Assembly (NCBI RefSeq): GCF_019399895.1
Contig: NC_091876.1
Span: forward strand, 2,456,381-2,520,380
Source of the DNA: Cardiocondyla obscurior
Taxonomy: Eukaryota > Arthropoda > Insecta > Hymenoptera > Formicidae
Length of the DNA: 64,000 nt
Direction of reading: 5' to 3'
The translations under genes and the position numbers were made by a program. A model generated the notes under the pieces. The model was not told where the DNA came from and searched no databases. It saw only the letters and a list, made by a program, of their open reading frames with translations. Shown here one piece after another: positions 50,672 through 61,300 of this stretch; positions within the stretch are counted from its first letter, which is position 1, and the number at the start of each line of letters is the position of its first letter.

Positions 50672-51168
50672 GTATGTACGTTAATAACAATTATTACTAT
50701 CGTCAATGTAAAACATTTGTTTCGCATCCATTTTACAGAGAGGGTACAACTCAGTGCTTATAACAAGATTAATTTGAACAAAAAAAAAAAGAAGGAAAAT
50801 ATTGGCAATAGAGAACCGACAGCAATGTACAGTGATAATCTATAAAGGCATCTATTAATATTAATTTGAATGTTCAACGTGGATCGCTTTGTGAAACGGA
50901 ACGTGTAAAGTGGTTAAAATATTTTAATGCACTCGACGATTTAACGTGTTTCTTTTCAATAATTAAACGTTTTACATTAAATCACTCTTTCATTGCCGTA
51001 GCGCTTTTTCGCGAAGATGAAGGTAACTCGCGAGTGGAGAAAAAAAAAAAAAAGAAAAAGAAAAGTGTACGAAATAATCAAACTGCGCACGGGACACAAT
51101 AATCCACGTTATGCATTCGTATATATGACTTAAGTATCGTACGTTTTAAGATTAAAAATTTACAGAGA

Positions 51169-51174
51169 TTTATT
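51169..51174 (-). promoter_or_regulatory. Candidate polyadenylation signal for spondin
   Basis: AATAAA on the - strand (tttatt on +), 112 nt beyond the spondin stop codon. A position-based call. Confidence 0.45.
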
Positions 51175-51285
51175 TCCTTGCAGATGTAAAATTAAACTAT
51201 CTTCTTTTGACAGATCCTTTTGCCCGAGTAGTCCTTTACCGTCCTAAGTTAAATGCCATCCAACGTAGAGCCTCTTCCCGAATCG

Positions 51286-51366
51286 TCACTCGCACGGCGC
51301 CAGCTCGCAACGATAACGACGATGCAGCTTTTTCGGGCACGGACGGCCGCCGTTAGTGGCCTCTCG
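51286..51366 (-). CDS. Spondin exon 11, end of last thrombospondin repeat
   Basis: The exon encodes residues 729-754: REATNGGRPCPKKLH, then YRCELAPCE and TGA at 51288-51286. The GGRPCP...C...PC pattern is the standard C-terminal half of a thrombospondin-1 repeat and completes exon 10 exactly at phase 0. It is too short to stand out as an open frame. Confidence 0.88.
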   Translation of the reverse strand, partial: REATNGGRPCPKKLHRRYRCELAPCE

Positions 51367-54300
51367 CTAATCGCGCGAACAAAGTTGTCAGGTATTATCC
51401 GAGCAAAAGGAAGTTACATTAACATCAGGTACAAAATCTTCATGATATCTAATTAGTGATATTAGCGTAACGTTTAGTGTTATTTCAGCAAGCCGCGTGC
51501 ACCGCAAAGTTCGCGAATAATAACGCGTTAATAGCCTGAAGGCAAAATTGGCTTACCTCGATGGTACGATAACTTATAACGCGGCCAACTCCGCAGGTGA
51601 CACTGCACGGCGACCAATTTGACCAGCGAGATACCACACAATCCACGGGAGGAGGCGGAGGATTCAACGTATCAGTAAGTTGATCTTGACCCAGAGTTTC
51701 GTTGAAAGTCTGGCCGCTGAGAGCGGTTCGCACCTGGAAACGAGAATTCAGATATGCCACTGCGGTTCTCGCGTGCGTTTAAAATAATTTAATAACACTG
51801 CCGCTTACGATGCCGCAAGTATTGCCGCACTCGTCAGCCGTCAGGAAATTATTCCGGTTCCCGCGGCATCCTCCGTACGCGAAGGGCACGCACATTAACT
51901 TGCGCGGGTTGAAAGCCCACCGTTGGAAGTAGCTTCTGCACGGGCCAGGATCCGCTTGCTCCATGCACACGACTGCGAAAGAAAACGTGAGTTTCGAATT
52001 AATTCGAGACTATTGATTAGCGAGTTAGAATTTGCTTTCTGAATTGTAGAATTAAAAAAAAAAATAGTAAGATTTTTTCAACCCTTTGCCGTTGCCATGT
52101 CGAATGTACAATCCGATTGAACGAGACACGGCCGTTGCTGGAGCAGCTCGACGCGTGAGGAGCATTCCGCCTGCAGAAGCGGATCAACTAGCTGCAGCCT
52201 GGTCCTCAGCTTCACGCCTTTACCGCAGGACGCACTGCACGGTGACCAGTCGGACCAGTTCGTCACCTTAAATCGTTAAATCGTTAGCAAATCGTCGGGC
52301 AAATTTTTTATCTCGCAGCTTCGATAAAATTTCGCACTTTGCAGACGGGATCGATGTGTTCCTCCACCTCGCACGGCGGCTCCACGCAATTCTCCTTTTC
52401 AACGAGCGAGACAAGTGGGCACCGTTTGCGACCGCGCCGATCGCGGAAACTCCTCCTTCTTACTTTCATCCCGGTGCCGCACGTGCTCGAACACTCGGAC
52501 CACTCACCCCATTCGGTAGTCTCGCAAAGCGGGTCGCTCCGTAATATCACGTCCTCGTCGCTCTCCTCTTCTCCTCTGAAATAAGATCCCAGTTTTACCG
52601 CGTTAATCGCTACTCTGTCTCATTGCAAGCGCACTCACGAGCATTCGGGAATAGATGCGACACACATCTCCTTCGAAACCAGTTGCCTGTTACAATTAAA
52701 CATCACGGCTTTCTCCGGCATTCGGTACGACCTCGTGCGCATCCTTAACCCTTTGCCGCAGGTCACTGAGCACGACGACCACGGCGAATATTCCGTTGTC
52801 TGGCACTCCGCTTGAAATTCAAAGCAAGCTCAATTACGCCCGTAACTCTCAAGCTAATTATCGTTATTAACGCTCGGCGAAGTCGCTAAAGTCGCGGACG
52901 ATAAAACCGAAATAAAATGTTTCTTAGATCGTTATTAAAATTATTTTTTTATGCCGGCAAAGTATGCGTACGTCTCGATGTGTCCTCGGTATTCTCGGCC
53001 TCCTCTAAGTCGGTCACTGACTGCTGCAAAAGCTCCTCGCTGCACGAACGTGGAATAACTTTCTCGCGATGCAAATACAATCTAGCCAACGGGTGCATGG
53101 GTCTGCCGGTCGGGTCGTAGAACGGCGATCGCGGATCCTCCGGATAAAACGTCGTTATCCGCTTCATCTTTTCGCGCGGCTTCGTCTCGGAATTCGGCGA
53201 CATGTAGCTGATGCCATTATCGGTGCCGGCGTCCCAGGGATAAAGATCTATTATCATGCCCCTCGCCCAGGTGCAGTCGTTTTGACAGAGATTCAATTGA
53301 TTTACACCCACCACCCAATCGGGAGACGGGCCCAGCATCGAAGCCACCGAGAGAAGAGGGTGCCTTCGATCTACCCTAAGAAATCAAGAAGAAACGAACG
53401 CTCGAGAAATCGTCACATTTTTGCCATTTAGAGTTCTTTAACAATTTTTATTTTTTTTTTTAATTAATATGTATTATTATATTATAAATTAACGATGCTT
53501 GCCTGAAAGTCGTCGTCGTGTTCGTGTTAACATTAGGGTACCACAGACCGGCGGCTTTAATGAGCGTTCTTAGATTTTTAGATTTCTCTCTCAATTCAGC
53601 CTCTACTCCCGTCGCGGATCCCCACTCGGCCAGCTGTCGAAAACCGTCAGTCGCGATATGATCTTTACCCCAGAAAGAAAAATTCGGTTCGTGCGATGCA
53701 CCGATAAGGTCGCTGAAATGGGTCAACCAGGCAGAAAATGGAAAATCTTTCGGGTGTGTTTTATTCGACCAGATGCCCTCCATAGTTAGCTGAAAAAATA
53801 TTTAAAAAAACACGCGACAAGAGGCTTTGATTTAGCAGCTTGTACCTTATCATCGTACCTTCGGCAAAAGGCAGATAAAAAATTAAATTAGGTTTTTTTC
53901 TTTAAAAGATCTCACAACTCACCGAGTACTTCGCTTCGTCGCAAGCGCAACATCTTGTCTCATTCGCCTTCTCGACTTCCGCGTTCGTCGCTTCGCAAAC
54001 GGTCTTGACGAGGTCACCATCTTCCGCGTACCACCGTACGTTGTTCTCCAAAATCATCGCGGAAAAGATAACGCATCCGGAACCGGCCTGTGGTGCCCGC
54101 CACATCACTTGAATCTTTAAAAAAATAATTAATCATTAAACAGAAAAATTAATGAGATATTTAACACGTATACTATTTTTCAAACGGCACGCGCGCGTCT
54201 GCTCGTTTCTACCTCCGATTTCGGGTAAATGTTCTCCTCCGAAACGGTGTTGATGCAATCCTCGTTAAAGGTAGCCAGAGAATCCGGAAAGAGTTGGAAA

Positions 54301-54655
54301 TAACCAACGCTGGCCGAAGGACTGTACAGCACGTGTTGCGAGTGCACCGTCAGCGTGAAACGCGTGAATTGCTGCAGCCTCTCGTGCGTCTGCGAACCTA
54401 CATTTTAATTTTTTTTTTATTCTATTTCTTTTCTCCGAGCTAACGCAATTAATTTTTTTTTAACAGCGTACAACCTTGCAGGCTAATAGTATGAATTGCG
54501 TTCGGGATGTATCCATTCATTTGTCCACTGATAAGAATTTTATAGCCGCCGTCGCCCGGCGTCCTGCTCGCGGACGTTTGCTCCGCCGTCGGTCTCATGG
54601 GACATCCAGCTCGAGCCGCGGCGAGAAAACCCGCCGTCAGTAGTAGAAATAACAT
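51286..54655 (-). CDS. Spondin-like secreted matrix protein with Kunitz domain (whole gene)
   Basis: F-spondin-type proteins are secreted into extracellular matrix and bind cell surfaces and matrix partners. Coding exons on -, from the 5' end: 54655-54475, 54397-54213, 54114-53923, 53789-53503, 53375-52972, 52810-52639, 52575-52338, 52266-52083, 51972-51809, 51733-51557, 51366-51286. They total 2265 nt (754 residues plus stop) and all phases agree. Order: signal peptide (1-16), reelin domain (about 17-150), spondin-N (about 150-400), thrombospondin-1 repeats (about 417-473, 490-550, 554-610), Kunitz domain (617-667), final thrombospondin-1 repeat (about 697-754). Vertebrate F-spondin has six thrombospondin repeats and no Kunitz domain; the layout resembles Drosophila fat-spondin as I recall it, so that is the likelier orthologue, though I cannot decide between the fly paralogues. 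It is convergent with TRP-gamma and divergent from the KIAA0930 homologue. Confidence 0.92.
51557..51733 (-). CDS. Spondin exon 10, fourth thrombospondin-1 repeat start
   Basis: The exon encodes residues 670-728: a linker with a run of five Pro, then RWSNWSPCSVTCGVG, the WxxW/CSxTCG core of a thrombospondin-1 repeat (WxxW is a C-mannosylation site in the family). Donor gtaagc, both junctions phase 0. Confidence 0.94.
51809..51972 (-). CDS. Spondin exon 9, Kunitz/BPTI domain
   Basis: The exon encodes residues 615-669. The six cysteines (617, 626, 642, 650, 663, 667) have spacings 9-16-8-13-4, exactly those of BPTI. The residue after the second Cys, the P1 position, is Arg627 (GPCRS), consistent with inhibition of trypsin-like proteases by family knowledge. 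One exon holds the whole domain, typical of exon shuffling. Confidence 0.96.
52083..52266 (-). CDS. Spondin exon 8, third thrombospondin-1 repeat
   Basis: The exon encodes residues 554-615: NWSDWSPCSASCGKGVK is the repeat core, followed by RPCLVQSDC. Acceptor tttaag, phase 0; left at phase 1. Confidence 0.95.
52338..52575 (-). CDS. Spondin exon 7, second thrombospondin-1 repeat
   Basis: The exon encodes residues 474-553: an acidic lead (GEEESDEDV), then EWGEWSECSSTCGTGMKV and ENCVEPPCEVE. Acceptor atttcag, donor gtgcga. The frame closes at phase 0 into exon 8. Confidence 0.94.
52639..52810 (-). CDS. Spondin exon 6, first thrombospondin-1 repeat
   Basis: The exon encodes residues 417-474: PECQTTEYSPWSSCSVTCG, then the basic LRMRTRSYRMPE segment and a C-terminal Cys. 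The first Trp of the WxxW motif is replaced (YSPW), unlike the other repeats. It is open without an ATG and was found by splice phase. Confidence 0.92.
52972..53375 (-). CDS. Spondin exon 5, spondin-N domain, C-terminal part
   Basis: The exon encodes about residues 282-417: VDRRHPLLSVASMLGPSPDW, the LCQNDCTW cysteine pair, DLYPWDAGTDNGISYMSP and PRSPFYDPTGRP, all close to the F-spondin consensus. The end is an acidic linker (DLEEAENTEDT). Donor gtacgc, phase 1. Confidence 0.96.
53503..53789 (-). CDS. Spondin exon 4, spondin-N domain, N-terminal part
   Basis: The exon encodes residues 187-282: LTMEGIWSNKTHPKDFP, FSDLIGASHEPNFSFWG, then LRTLIKAAGLWYPNVNT with the NKT sequon. The donor is GC (AG followed by gcaagc) instead of GT. 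The only in-frame join with exon 5 that restores the family motif RVDRRHP uses it. Confidence 0.93.
53923..54114 (-). CDS. Spondin exon 3, end of reelin domain
   Basis: The exon encodes residues 123-186: IQVMWRAPQAGSGCVIFSAM, then a Cys-containing segment (RCCACDEAKYS). Vertebrate F-spondin has closely similar text at this place. Donor gtgagt; phase 0 at both ends. Confidence 0.94.
54213..54397 (-). CDS. Spondin exon 2, reelin domain
   Basis: The exon encodes residues 61-122: ERLQQFTRFTLTVHSQH, then GYFQLFPDSLATFNEDC. A typical reelin-domain strand pattern. It has no start codon of its own and was found by splice phase. Donor gtagaa. Confidence 0.9.
54475..54655 (-). CDS. Spondin coding exon 1, signal peptide
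   Basis: The exon encodes residues 1-61: MLFLLLTAGFLAAARAGCP is a signal peptide with a likely cut after ARA, then the reelin-domain start (DGGYKILISGQMNGYIPN). A plausible acceptor (tttgatttgcag, AG at 54668-54667) lies 11 nt upstream of the ATG, so a non-coding 5' exon probably exists further up. Donor gttgta. Confidence 0.92.
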
Positions 54656-54668
54656 TTCGTAAAAATCT

Positions 54669-57600
54669 GCAAATCAAAATGCAAATGCATGTGAAGTAAA
54701 AGAGATACGCGAGGAGCGCGTCGCGGAATTTCGAGGCCGCGCCGCAGCCCGCGTGCGAAGTCAAAGCGCGTGCCGCATATGTCGCGCGCATATTTCGCTC
54801 GTTGCGTCCGATTACGGTCGAATAGGTGGAAGAACTGGGTCGGGACTGGTGCCAATCTGCCTCCGACCGGCTTTCGAGCATCGGCAGAGACACGTAGGTG
54901 GCTGTAGGTTTCTAGAACGCCGGCTCGGCGAAGTGAACGAGACGACGAGAAAGAGCAGCCGGCGTACGACCTCCGCGGGGCCGGAAATTGCAAAGCGTTG
55001 CATCCGAGAGATGCTTTCTCTTTCTCTCTCTCTCACTCTCGTCATCTCGGCACGTGGCCCGAAACGTTCCGTCTATCGCGCGTCTCGGATACGGAAGCGC
55101 TCCGTCCTGTCGTGAAATCCGATGTACGAAACGGGCGAGAAATTCGAGGATCACGAAGTCTTAAGAAAATATCGTCGCACCGTGCGCGCCGAAAAATGCG
55201 CAAAGCTGCAACGAGACGGACGTACAGAGAGAGTAATTTCGCCGAAATATCTAAAGACAGCTGCGTACGACGGCAAGATTTCATTTTAACGCGTTCATTG
55301 TTCGCAAATTTCGCGTTATAATTATGCTGAAGCTCGACGCCGCTTCGTGCGTACACGCGCGTGAAAATTGACGCACGCATAACGCACAATCGAGCCGTAC
55401 CCTTCATCGCACCCTTACCCTGCTTGTGGGTGCGCTTACGCGTGTCACTGTAATTAGCGCTCGCAATTAGCAAAATAATTAACAGATACGGAGCGCAACG
55501 AGCACGGTGCACTGACCGTGTACCATATTTGGCAGATCGTCAAAAGCGTGTAATTATTGCGACGTAATATAAATTAATTTTCCGTGTAATTTATTGATTA
55601 CATCACTATGCGTTCTATTTTTTTTCTTTCAATCTCTGCTATGTTTAATTTTAATCATTTGTCCCAAGTGTGTTTAATTTTATTCTATCAGCGCTACCGT
55701 AATTGAGGTGGCTTAAATTTTCATGAGTCACGCGTCTTCCGGTGAGCTCGTCGTCGGAGCACCGCGACCGCGTTTGTATTCTCAGCGCGATCTTGACCGT
55801 CTTTCAAATTTAATGAGCCGTAATATAAATGAGCATAGCTATTCAGCCCGCTCCCCGGGCTATCCTTCGTCGCGCGGCGCAGTTCCAGATCATTATCGCG
55901 GGCGATCGCGTCACGTTGATCGCGTTCAATTAGCCCATTACGTTTGATCGCATCGTCGTGCGATGATCGCGGTCTGTCGCGACGAACACTTTAACACGGT
56001 CTCGCGGATCAATTTATTTTATCGCGGATTTATCCCGCAAGGCCGAACCGAGAGAAGAAAGAACTTGTTTGCGCAGGCCGATCTTCGAAGATTGCGTTTG
56101 CCGTCCGGGCCGTAAAAAGCGGCCGTTACTTCTATTAATTCACACTTTCACGTAGACGCTAATCGATAACGCCGGTTTGTCGAACTATTTCCCCAGGCCG
56201 TTCCCTTTTATCCCTTTAACGCCAAATGCCGGACCTCGTAAACTAAACTCGTTGCAATATGCATACTTCACCGTGCGCCGCTACTCCACTTGTTTTCGCG
56301 AAACAAAACGTGTCTCGTTTAACTGCACGATTAACGCCGCGTAAACACCGAGGGAAACGGGCAGGTGAAACTTGAAAGAGGAGAACCTCAAAAGCGAAAA
56401 GGCCGGCAGTTCCCGATCGATGGTCCCCCGTAGAGCATAATTCGCGGAGTGACGAACGTCGCGGATCACAGCTTCTTTTATGACGCCGTCGGGTCCTTTC
56501 ACGCTCGCAGACTTCTGCGGCTTCGGGGTGTCATCTCGTTCACGGTCAAATCTGATTGCTCAACAACCGCAGCGAAATAACGTGGCATCGCGCCTCTCGT
56601 CGGATCGTTCATTAGGAGAAAACTCGATCCGCTGAATTCGAATTTCTTCGCAACTGCGCGTTTTCGCTAATTTCTAACGTCTCGCTAATGACCACGTTCG
56701 AATTAACGTATCTGTAGATAGTAGAAGCAGCCGCGAAAGGAAATCGAGAAAGCAAGTAATACTATTTGGTAGGGAAAAAAAAAAAAAAAAAAAGAGAGTA
56801 CTGAAATTGTACGCACGTTGCGTGAACCAGCTTGAAATTTATTAACTCGCCGTGGAATATTTAACCGATTTCGACATCTATTAACGTTATGCGAAACGCA
56901 TCTCATGATTTTAATTTTAATTTCATGATGTTAACCGAATTAAAATCGGGGATACATTTTCACAATGTTACACGTATCATTAATTACGCGGGATTAATTA
57001 CGTTAATCCCGATCGCGAAAATCTCATTTGAATTCGCAGCTCGCCCGGATGGAGAGGCGGAAAGGGAGCGCGATCGGTGTGCATGCGAATATATTAATCG
57101 CGCTATCGAGCTCGAACAATGAACCGATGCGTTTCGCGCAGCATCCGTATTCGCGAGCAGGTCGCGAGCGGAGGATCGTGAATAACTTACCAGCCGGTAT
57201 TCGGGACGTCCGTGAATGTTCTCGCTGGTCAAACCCGACGTGCACTGACGGCGAGTTTCAGCGGACGTAATTCCTGCCTCTTCGTCTCCAACGGAGTCGG
57301 CGGTGTTCCGGAGGCAATTTTATCGCGAGTCACGGGGTCAGTTTTGGGTCATCGTGTATCGCGAGCTAGCGAGATAACGCGGAAGCGACGGCGATAACCG
57401 CCAGCGGCGCTTACGAAGTAACATATGAATACTTCACAGCGCGTTTGCGGTTTTCTCCTGGGCTCGAAGCCAGCGAGGAGAAATCTTCGGTGTTCCCGGA
57501 TCACCGCTGAATCATTGCGAACCGACGACGCTCCTCGGTACCGCTATTTGACGAGGCGTCAAACGTGCGAATAAAGCGAAACCGAAAACGAGATAACGAA

Positions 57601-57712
57601 AATCGAAATAAAATGTGCGGTTATATTTTTATTCCATGCCGGTGCGAAATGACGGCGTGTTAATTCTTCGACTTAGGCTTTTGGTAAAAATCAATCGAAG
57701 TTTTCCGCCGGC
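54669..57712. other. Spondin/KIAA0930 divergent intergenic region
   Basis: No coding exon is recognised. The region should hold the promoters and non-coding first exons of two divergent genes; the site at 55418-55412 on the - strand (CAGG followed by gtaagg) could be a donor for a spondin leader exon. CpG-rich stretches at 54720-55500 and 55720-56120 give overlapping long open frames in several frames and strands, which is compositional. A poly-A run lies at 56776-56793. Confidence 0.55.
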
Positions 57713-58273
57713 ATGAGAACCATTCTCCGCCGACTTCACATAGTGGGCCGTCGTTTGAATCAGTTCGCATGGCGCGCTTCGACGGCGATGACAGCTACGG
57801 CGCGCGGCACGCGCACGCGTCATATTATCGACAAAAGCACAGCGGAGAGTGCTCGGTCAGTCGCGGCCGAGCCGCGCCGAGCGAGGAGGTTCGATCTGAC
57901 CGTTTCTCCTCGCCGCGATCAGTCCCAGCAGCCCGTTTACGACGCCGTGCGCGGCCGTTGCGTTCTCTTCGATCACCGGTGGGCGGCACTCGGCTCGGAG
58001 AATGGGAACGTCGTGAGATCATCGTCTACGCCGTCATCGAGACCGCCGCTCGTCGTCGCCGTAGCGGACCTTGCGCGCCGGCCTCTACGAGAGGAAGGCG
58101 CCGCCGCCCCGTCGACTTCGCCGCTCCTGGATCCGACGAGGCCAAGGACGTTCACGTTCGCGAACACAGACGCACGCAGGTGGAAAACGCCGACACCTGG
58201 CAAGTGAGAGAGAAACGGGGGCGAGCCCAGGTGCGAGGCTGACGGGGAACGGACGCGCCGATCGTCGTCTGTC
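57713..58273 (+). promoter_or_regulatory. CpG-rich promoter or 5' leader of the KIAA0930 homologue
   Basis: This block is strikingly GC- and CpG-rich compared with its flanks and ends at the start codon at 58274. Two frames on + (57713-58207, 57769-58242) and one on - are open for over 100 codons with Arg/Ser/Pro-rich, non-domain text, as composition alone would produce. If transcribed it is a long leader with upstream open frames. No TATA box or initiator can be assigned with confidence. Confidence 0.5.
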
Positions 58274-58397
58274 ATGGCGAGCCTGGCGAGCAGCTCGTCG
58301 TCGGCGGGCCTCACCAGGGCCCCGACGATGCTGGAGCAGCTGCTCGAGGAGATCAATTTCCAGAGAACGAAGGAGCTCAGGCAGATGCTGAAAGACG
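58274..58397 (+). CDS. KIAA0930: KIAA0930 homologue exon 1
   Basis: The exon encodes residues 1-42: a Ser-rich start (MASLASSSSSAGLTRAP), then a helix MLEQLLEEINFQRTKELRQM. The second ATG at 58328 could also serve as a start. Donor gtacgt, phase 1. Confidence 0.85.
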
Positions 58398-61300
58398 GTA
58401 CGTATTTCGTCGCCAGCGGAATAACGCCGGGCACGTTTGTCGCGAGCCGAGGGGAACGATGTCGCCGCGCGGCGAGAGTGAGACCCGTTTACGCGGCGCG
58501 AGTTGGGGTAAACTCTGAGGAACGAATTATGCGGAGGGTCGCTTTGTTTCGAAAGGGTTGACCGAAGGGAAACGTAAAATTAGGGGAGCTACGCTGCGAA
58601 GGGGATTATTCTCTTTCTTGTTTTTTCCTTTTTTTTTTAATTATAATTATTTTAGAATTTTTTAATATTATTTATTTCAATGCTTGGAACTCTTTTAAAA
58701 TTTATTAAATAATGTAAATGAATTTAATAAATAATATTAAAGGGTGTTGAAAGTAATATTTGTATAGCACGTGGTGAATGTTTCAAATACTTTTTAATTA
58801 TTTCGTGGGACAACTGTTCGTCAGCTTCATCTGTTTGAAGATTTTAATAACGAAAAATGATCTCGCTTAATAAGATTATTTTTGTCGTTGGCAGAGATTA
58901 GTAAGCGTTACATTAAATAGCTTCGACTGCGCGCAGTTGTTAGTCAGACGGTTATTTACATGGGTTGTAATCAAGCTTAGAATTGTGAAATGAATACGCA
59001 TATGAATCACACCGTTCATTCTTTTATCTTCAGAAGCATTGCATCATATTTATTTTGCTGTAATATAGTACAACGTAGAGACAAGAATTTAATAGAAATA
59101 AAATTTAACAGAACGGGGAATTATTAAAATTAAATTTAAAAAAATTACAAAACTAAATTGTCGTTGATTCGACGCAGTTCTTTCAGCCAAAGTTTCGTCG
59201 TCGATCACGTCGTAATATCAAGTATCGATTACCTGATATTTTCCATCTCTTATTGTGTCTCTCCCTTTCCGGTATATCCTTTCGCGCGTGGGCATCGATC
59301 GGAAAGGGGTGAAGTAATTAAACGTCGCTTCGACTCAGGAAATTAAAGCCGCGTACGCGACTCCGAGCCACCACGTTTCGATGAACAATTTTCTCAACTC
59401 CTTTCAGACTCCGGATTCGTCGTGCTGCAAGGAACAACGTACTGGACGGACCTGTTCGTCCGTCACTTCCTTTTTCAAGCGGAGCACGCTATCGACGGCG
59501 ACGACTTGCTCTTCTTCGTCCGCAAGAAGCACGTGAAAACCTCGTCGAGGTATTTACCCAAGTTCGAGACCGAGGTCGACGTGTTCCGCAAGGACAGCAA
59601 GAAACTGCCGATTGGCGATCCCGACATCGATTGGGAGGAAACCGTGTACCTGAATCTTGTTGTGCACCAGTTCGATTACACGCTTACGTTGGCGATCTGC
59701 ACGAGAACGAGCCCCAAGGAATTGCAAGTGAGAATTGAGAAACAACTCTGGACTGAATTAAAAAAAAGAAAAGAGAGAATTAAAAGATCTTAAGAAAGGT
59801 GTTCCAAAATAAATTTCTTTGTCTTTAGTTGGCTCTCTTAAGAATTTATTATAATAATATACAATTTTTAATTATATACTGTACATATATTTGTTATAAT
59901 GAAATTGATAATTGAGATCTCGTATTAACATAGTATTTTTTTCAGGTATTGCGAAGGCATTCTCAGAAAGTATACGCCAGTCCGAGTCGACGGCGTATGG
60001 ATGCCAAGGGAGACCTCGAGGAAATGACATACCCTCATATATGCTTCATGGTGGACAATTTCGATGAAGTTTTCTGTGATATTTTAGTTAGAGATGGAGA
60101 GATGGTATGCGTGGAGCTAGTTGCCTCCGATCGCGAAGGTGCGATCCAAGGGGTAATTTTTCTCGGCTCGATCAGATACGACGCTTTAAAAAAAGTTTAC
60201 GATGCCAGGGTAAGTTTCTAAGCATTATTGAATTTATATACGTGAAGATACGGTCATTTATGCATTTTTTTTCTTTTTTTTTTAGTCAAGCTTGAGCACC
60301 AAAATGGCACAGCGCATGACGTTCGGCCTCTTCTCCGGTGCGGCCTCGCAAAGAATAGAATTTGTGCGAATGAAGGGACCACGTGGTACGTGCGAGATAA
60401 TTTATTTCTTTTAATTTTATACATAAAATAATAAATCACAAATATCGCAAATATTAATATAACAATAACTTATTGTTAAAAAGATCTAAAAGTTAATCGT
60501 AAAGGGTAGACGTAGGTGTCGACGTGAGAGTATCTCACCTTCATTATTTAACATGACGTAATGTTTTACGCTCGCGCAAAGGTTGCGAAGTAGAAATTCT
60601 AAATTTATCGACACGACTAGGCGTAAAGTGTAAAGTCTCATTTTCCGGCAATTGTGTAGGCAAGGGACACGCTGAAATGGCCGTGACAAAGCCGAAAGGC
60701 TCCGGAGCGGAGACACCGACATCAGAGCCAGGTTATTGCGCGACTGACTTGTGGGACGCTGATTGGGATGACGCCGAGGAACTCTTCATGTATCGTCATC
60801 AACGAAGGCTGTCCGATCCCAGCGCGAATCTTAACAACTTCGTGCGCGGCGGCTGGAGAACGAAGCCGGACACAGCGGCGACTAAAGCGCGATCGGAGAA
60901 CGAAGGCCTCGACTCCATGGCGAACGGTCTCAACGAAATTGAGGCCGGCGACGTACGAGATGGTAATTATCAGCGACGACAGTACAAACGAATCGAGGGC
61001 AGATTTTGTCACTCCCACTAGACTTTTAGCTTTACACTCCTAGACCGGTATTCATATCCCGCGGACAACGTCGTCGCAAAACTCGGACGACGTTATGTTG
61101 CGGCATAATGCAACGTTAATCATATGGGATATGGACACGGCGTTTAGTATCTTTCTCTTCTCGATGTATTTCGTTCGCATCCACTCTCGGTCTGTGCATG
61201 CTCCTGTGTTGTCTCTGTGTAATGCACAATTGTCTCAATGTTATCAGGCACACAGACCTCCCCCTCGGCAACATACATCTTCTCAATGCTGGCAGACATA

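Larger units (their letters stand above)
49602..51168 (+). other. TRP-gamma 3' UTR and TRP-gamma/spondin intergenic stretch
   Basis: Non-coding stretch between convergent genes. It has GC-rich sequence to about 49920, then A-rich runs (49949-49985), candidate polyadenylation hexamers at 50086 and 50282, a 21-bp tandem duplication at 50635-50671 and A-rich tracts near 50780 and 51040-51065. I see no gene. Confidence 0.65.

Noticed and set aside
57769..58242. 157-codon open frame ending 31 nt before the KIAA0930 start
   Set aside because: Arg/Ser/Pro-rich text, with an equally long open frame overlapping in another register; best explained by GC composition. Kept only as a possible upstream open frame.
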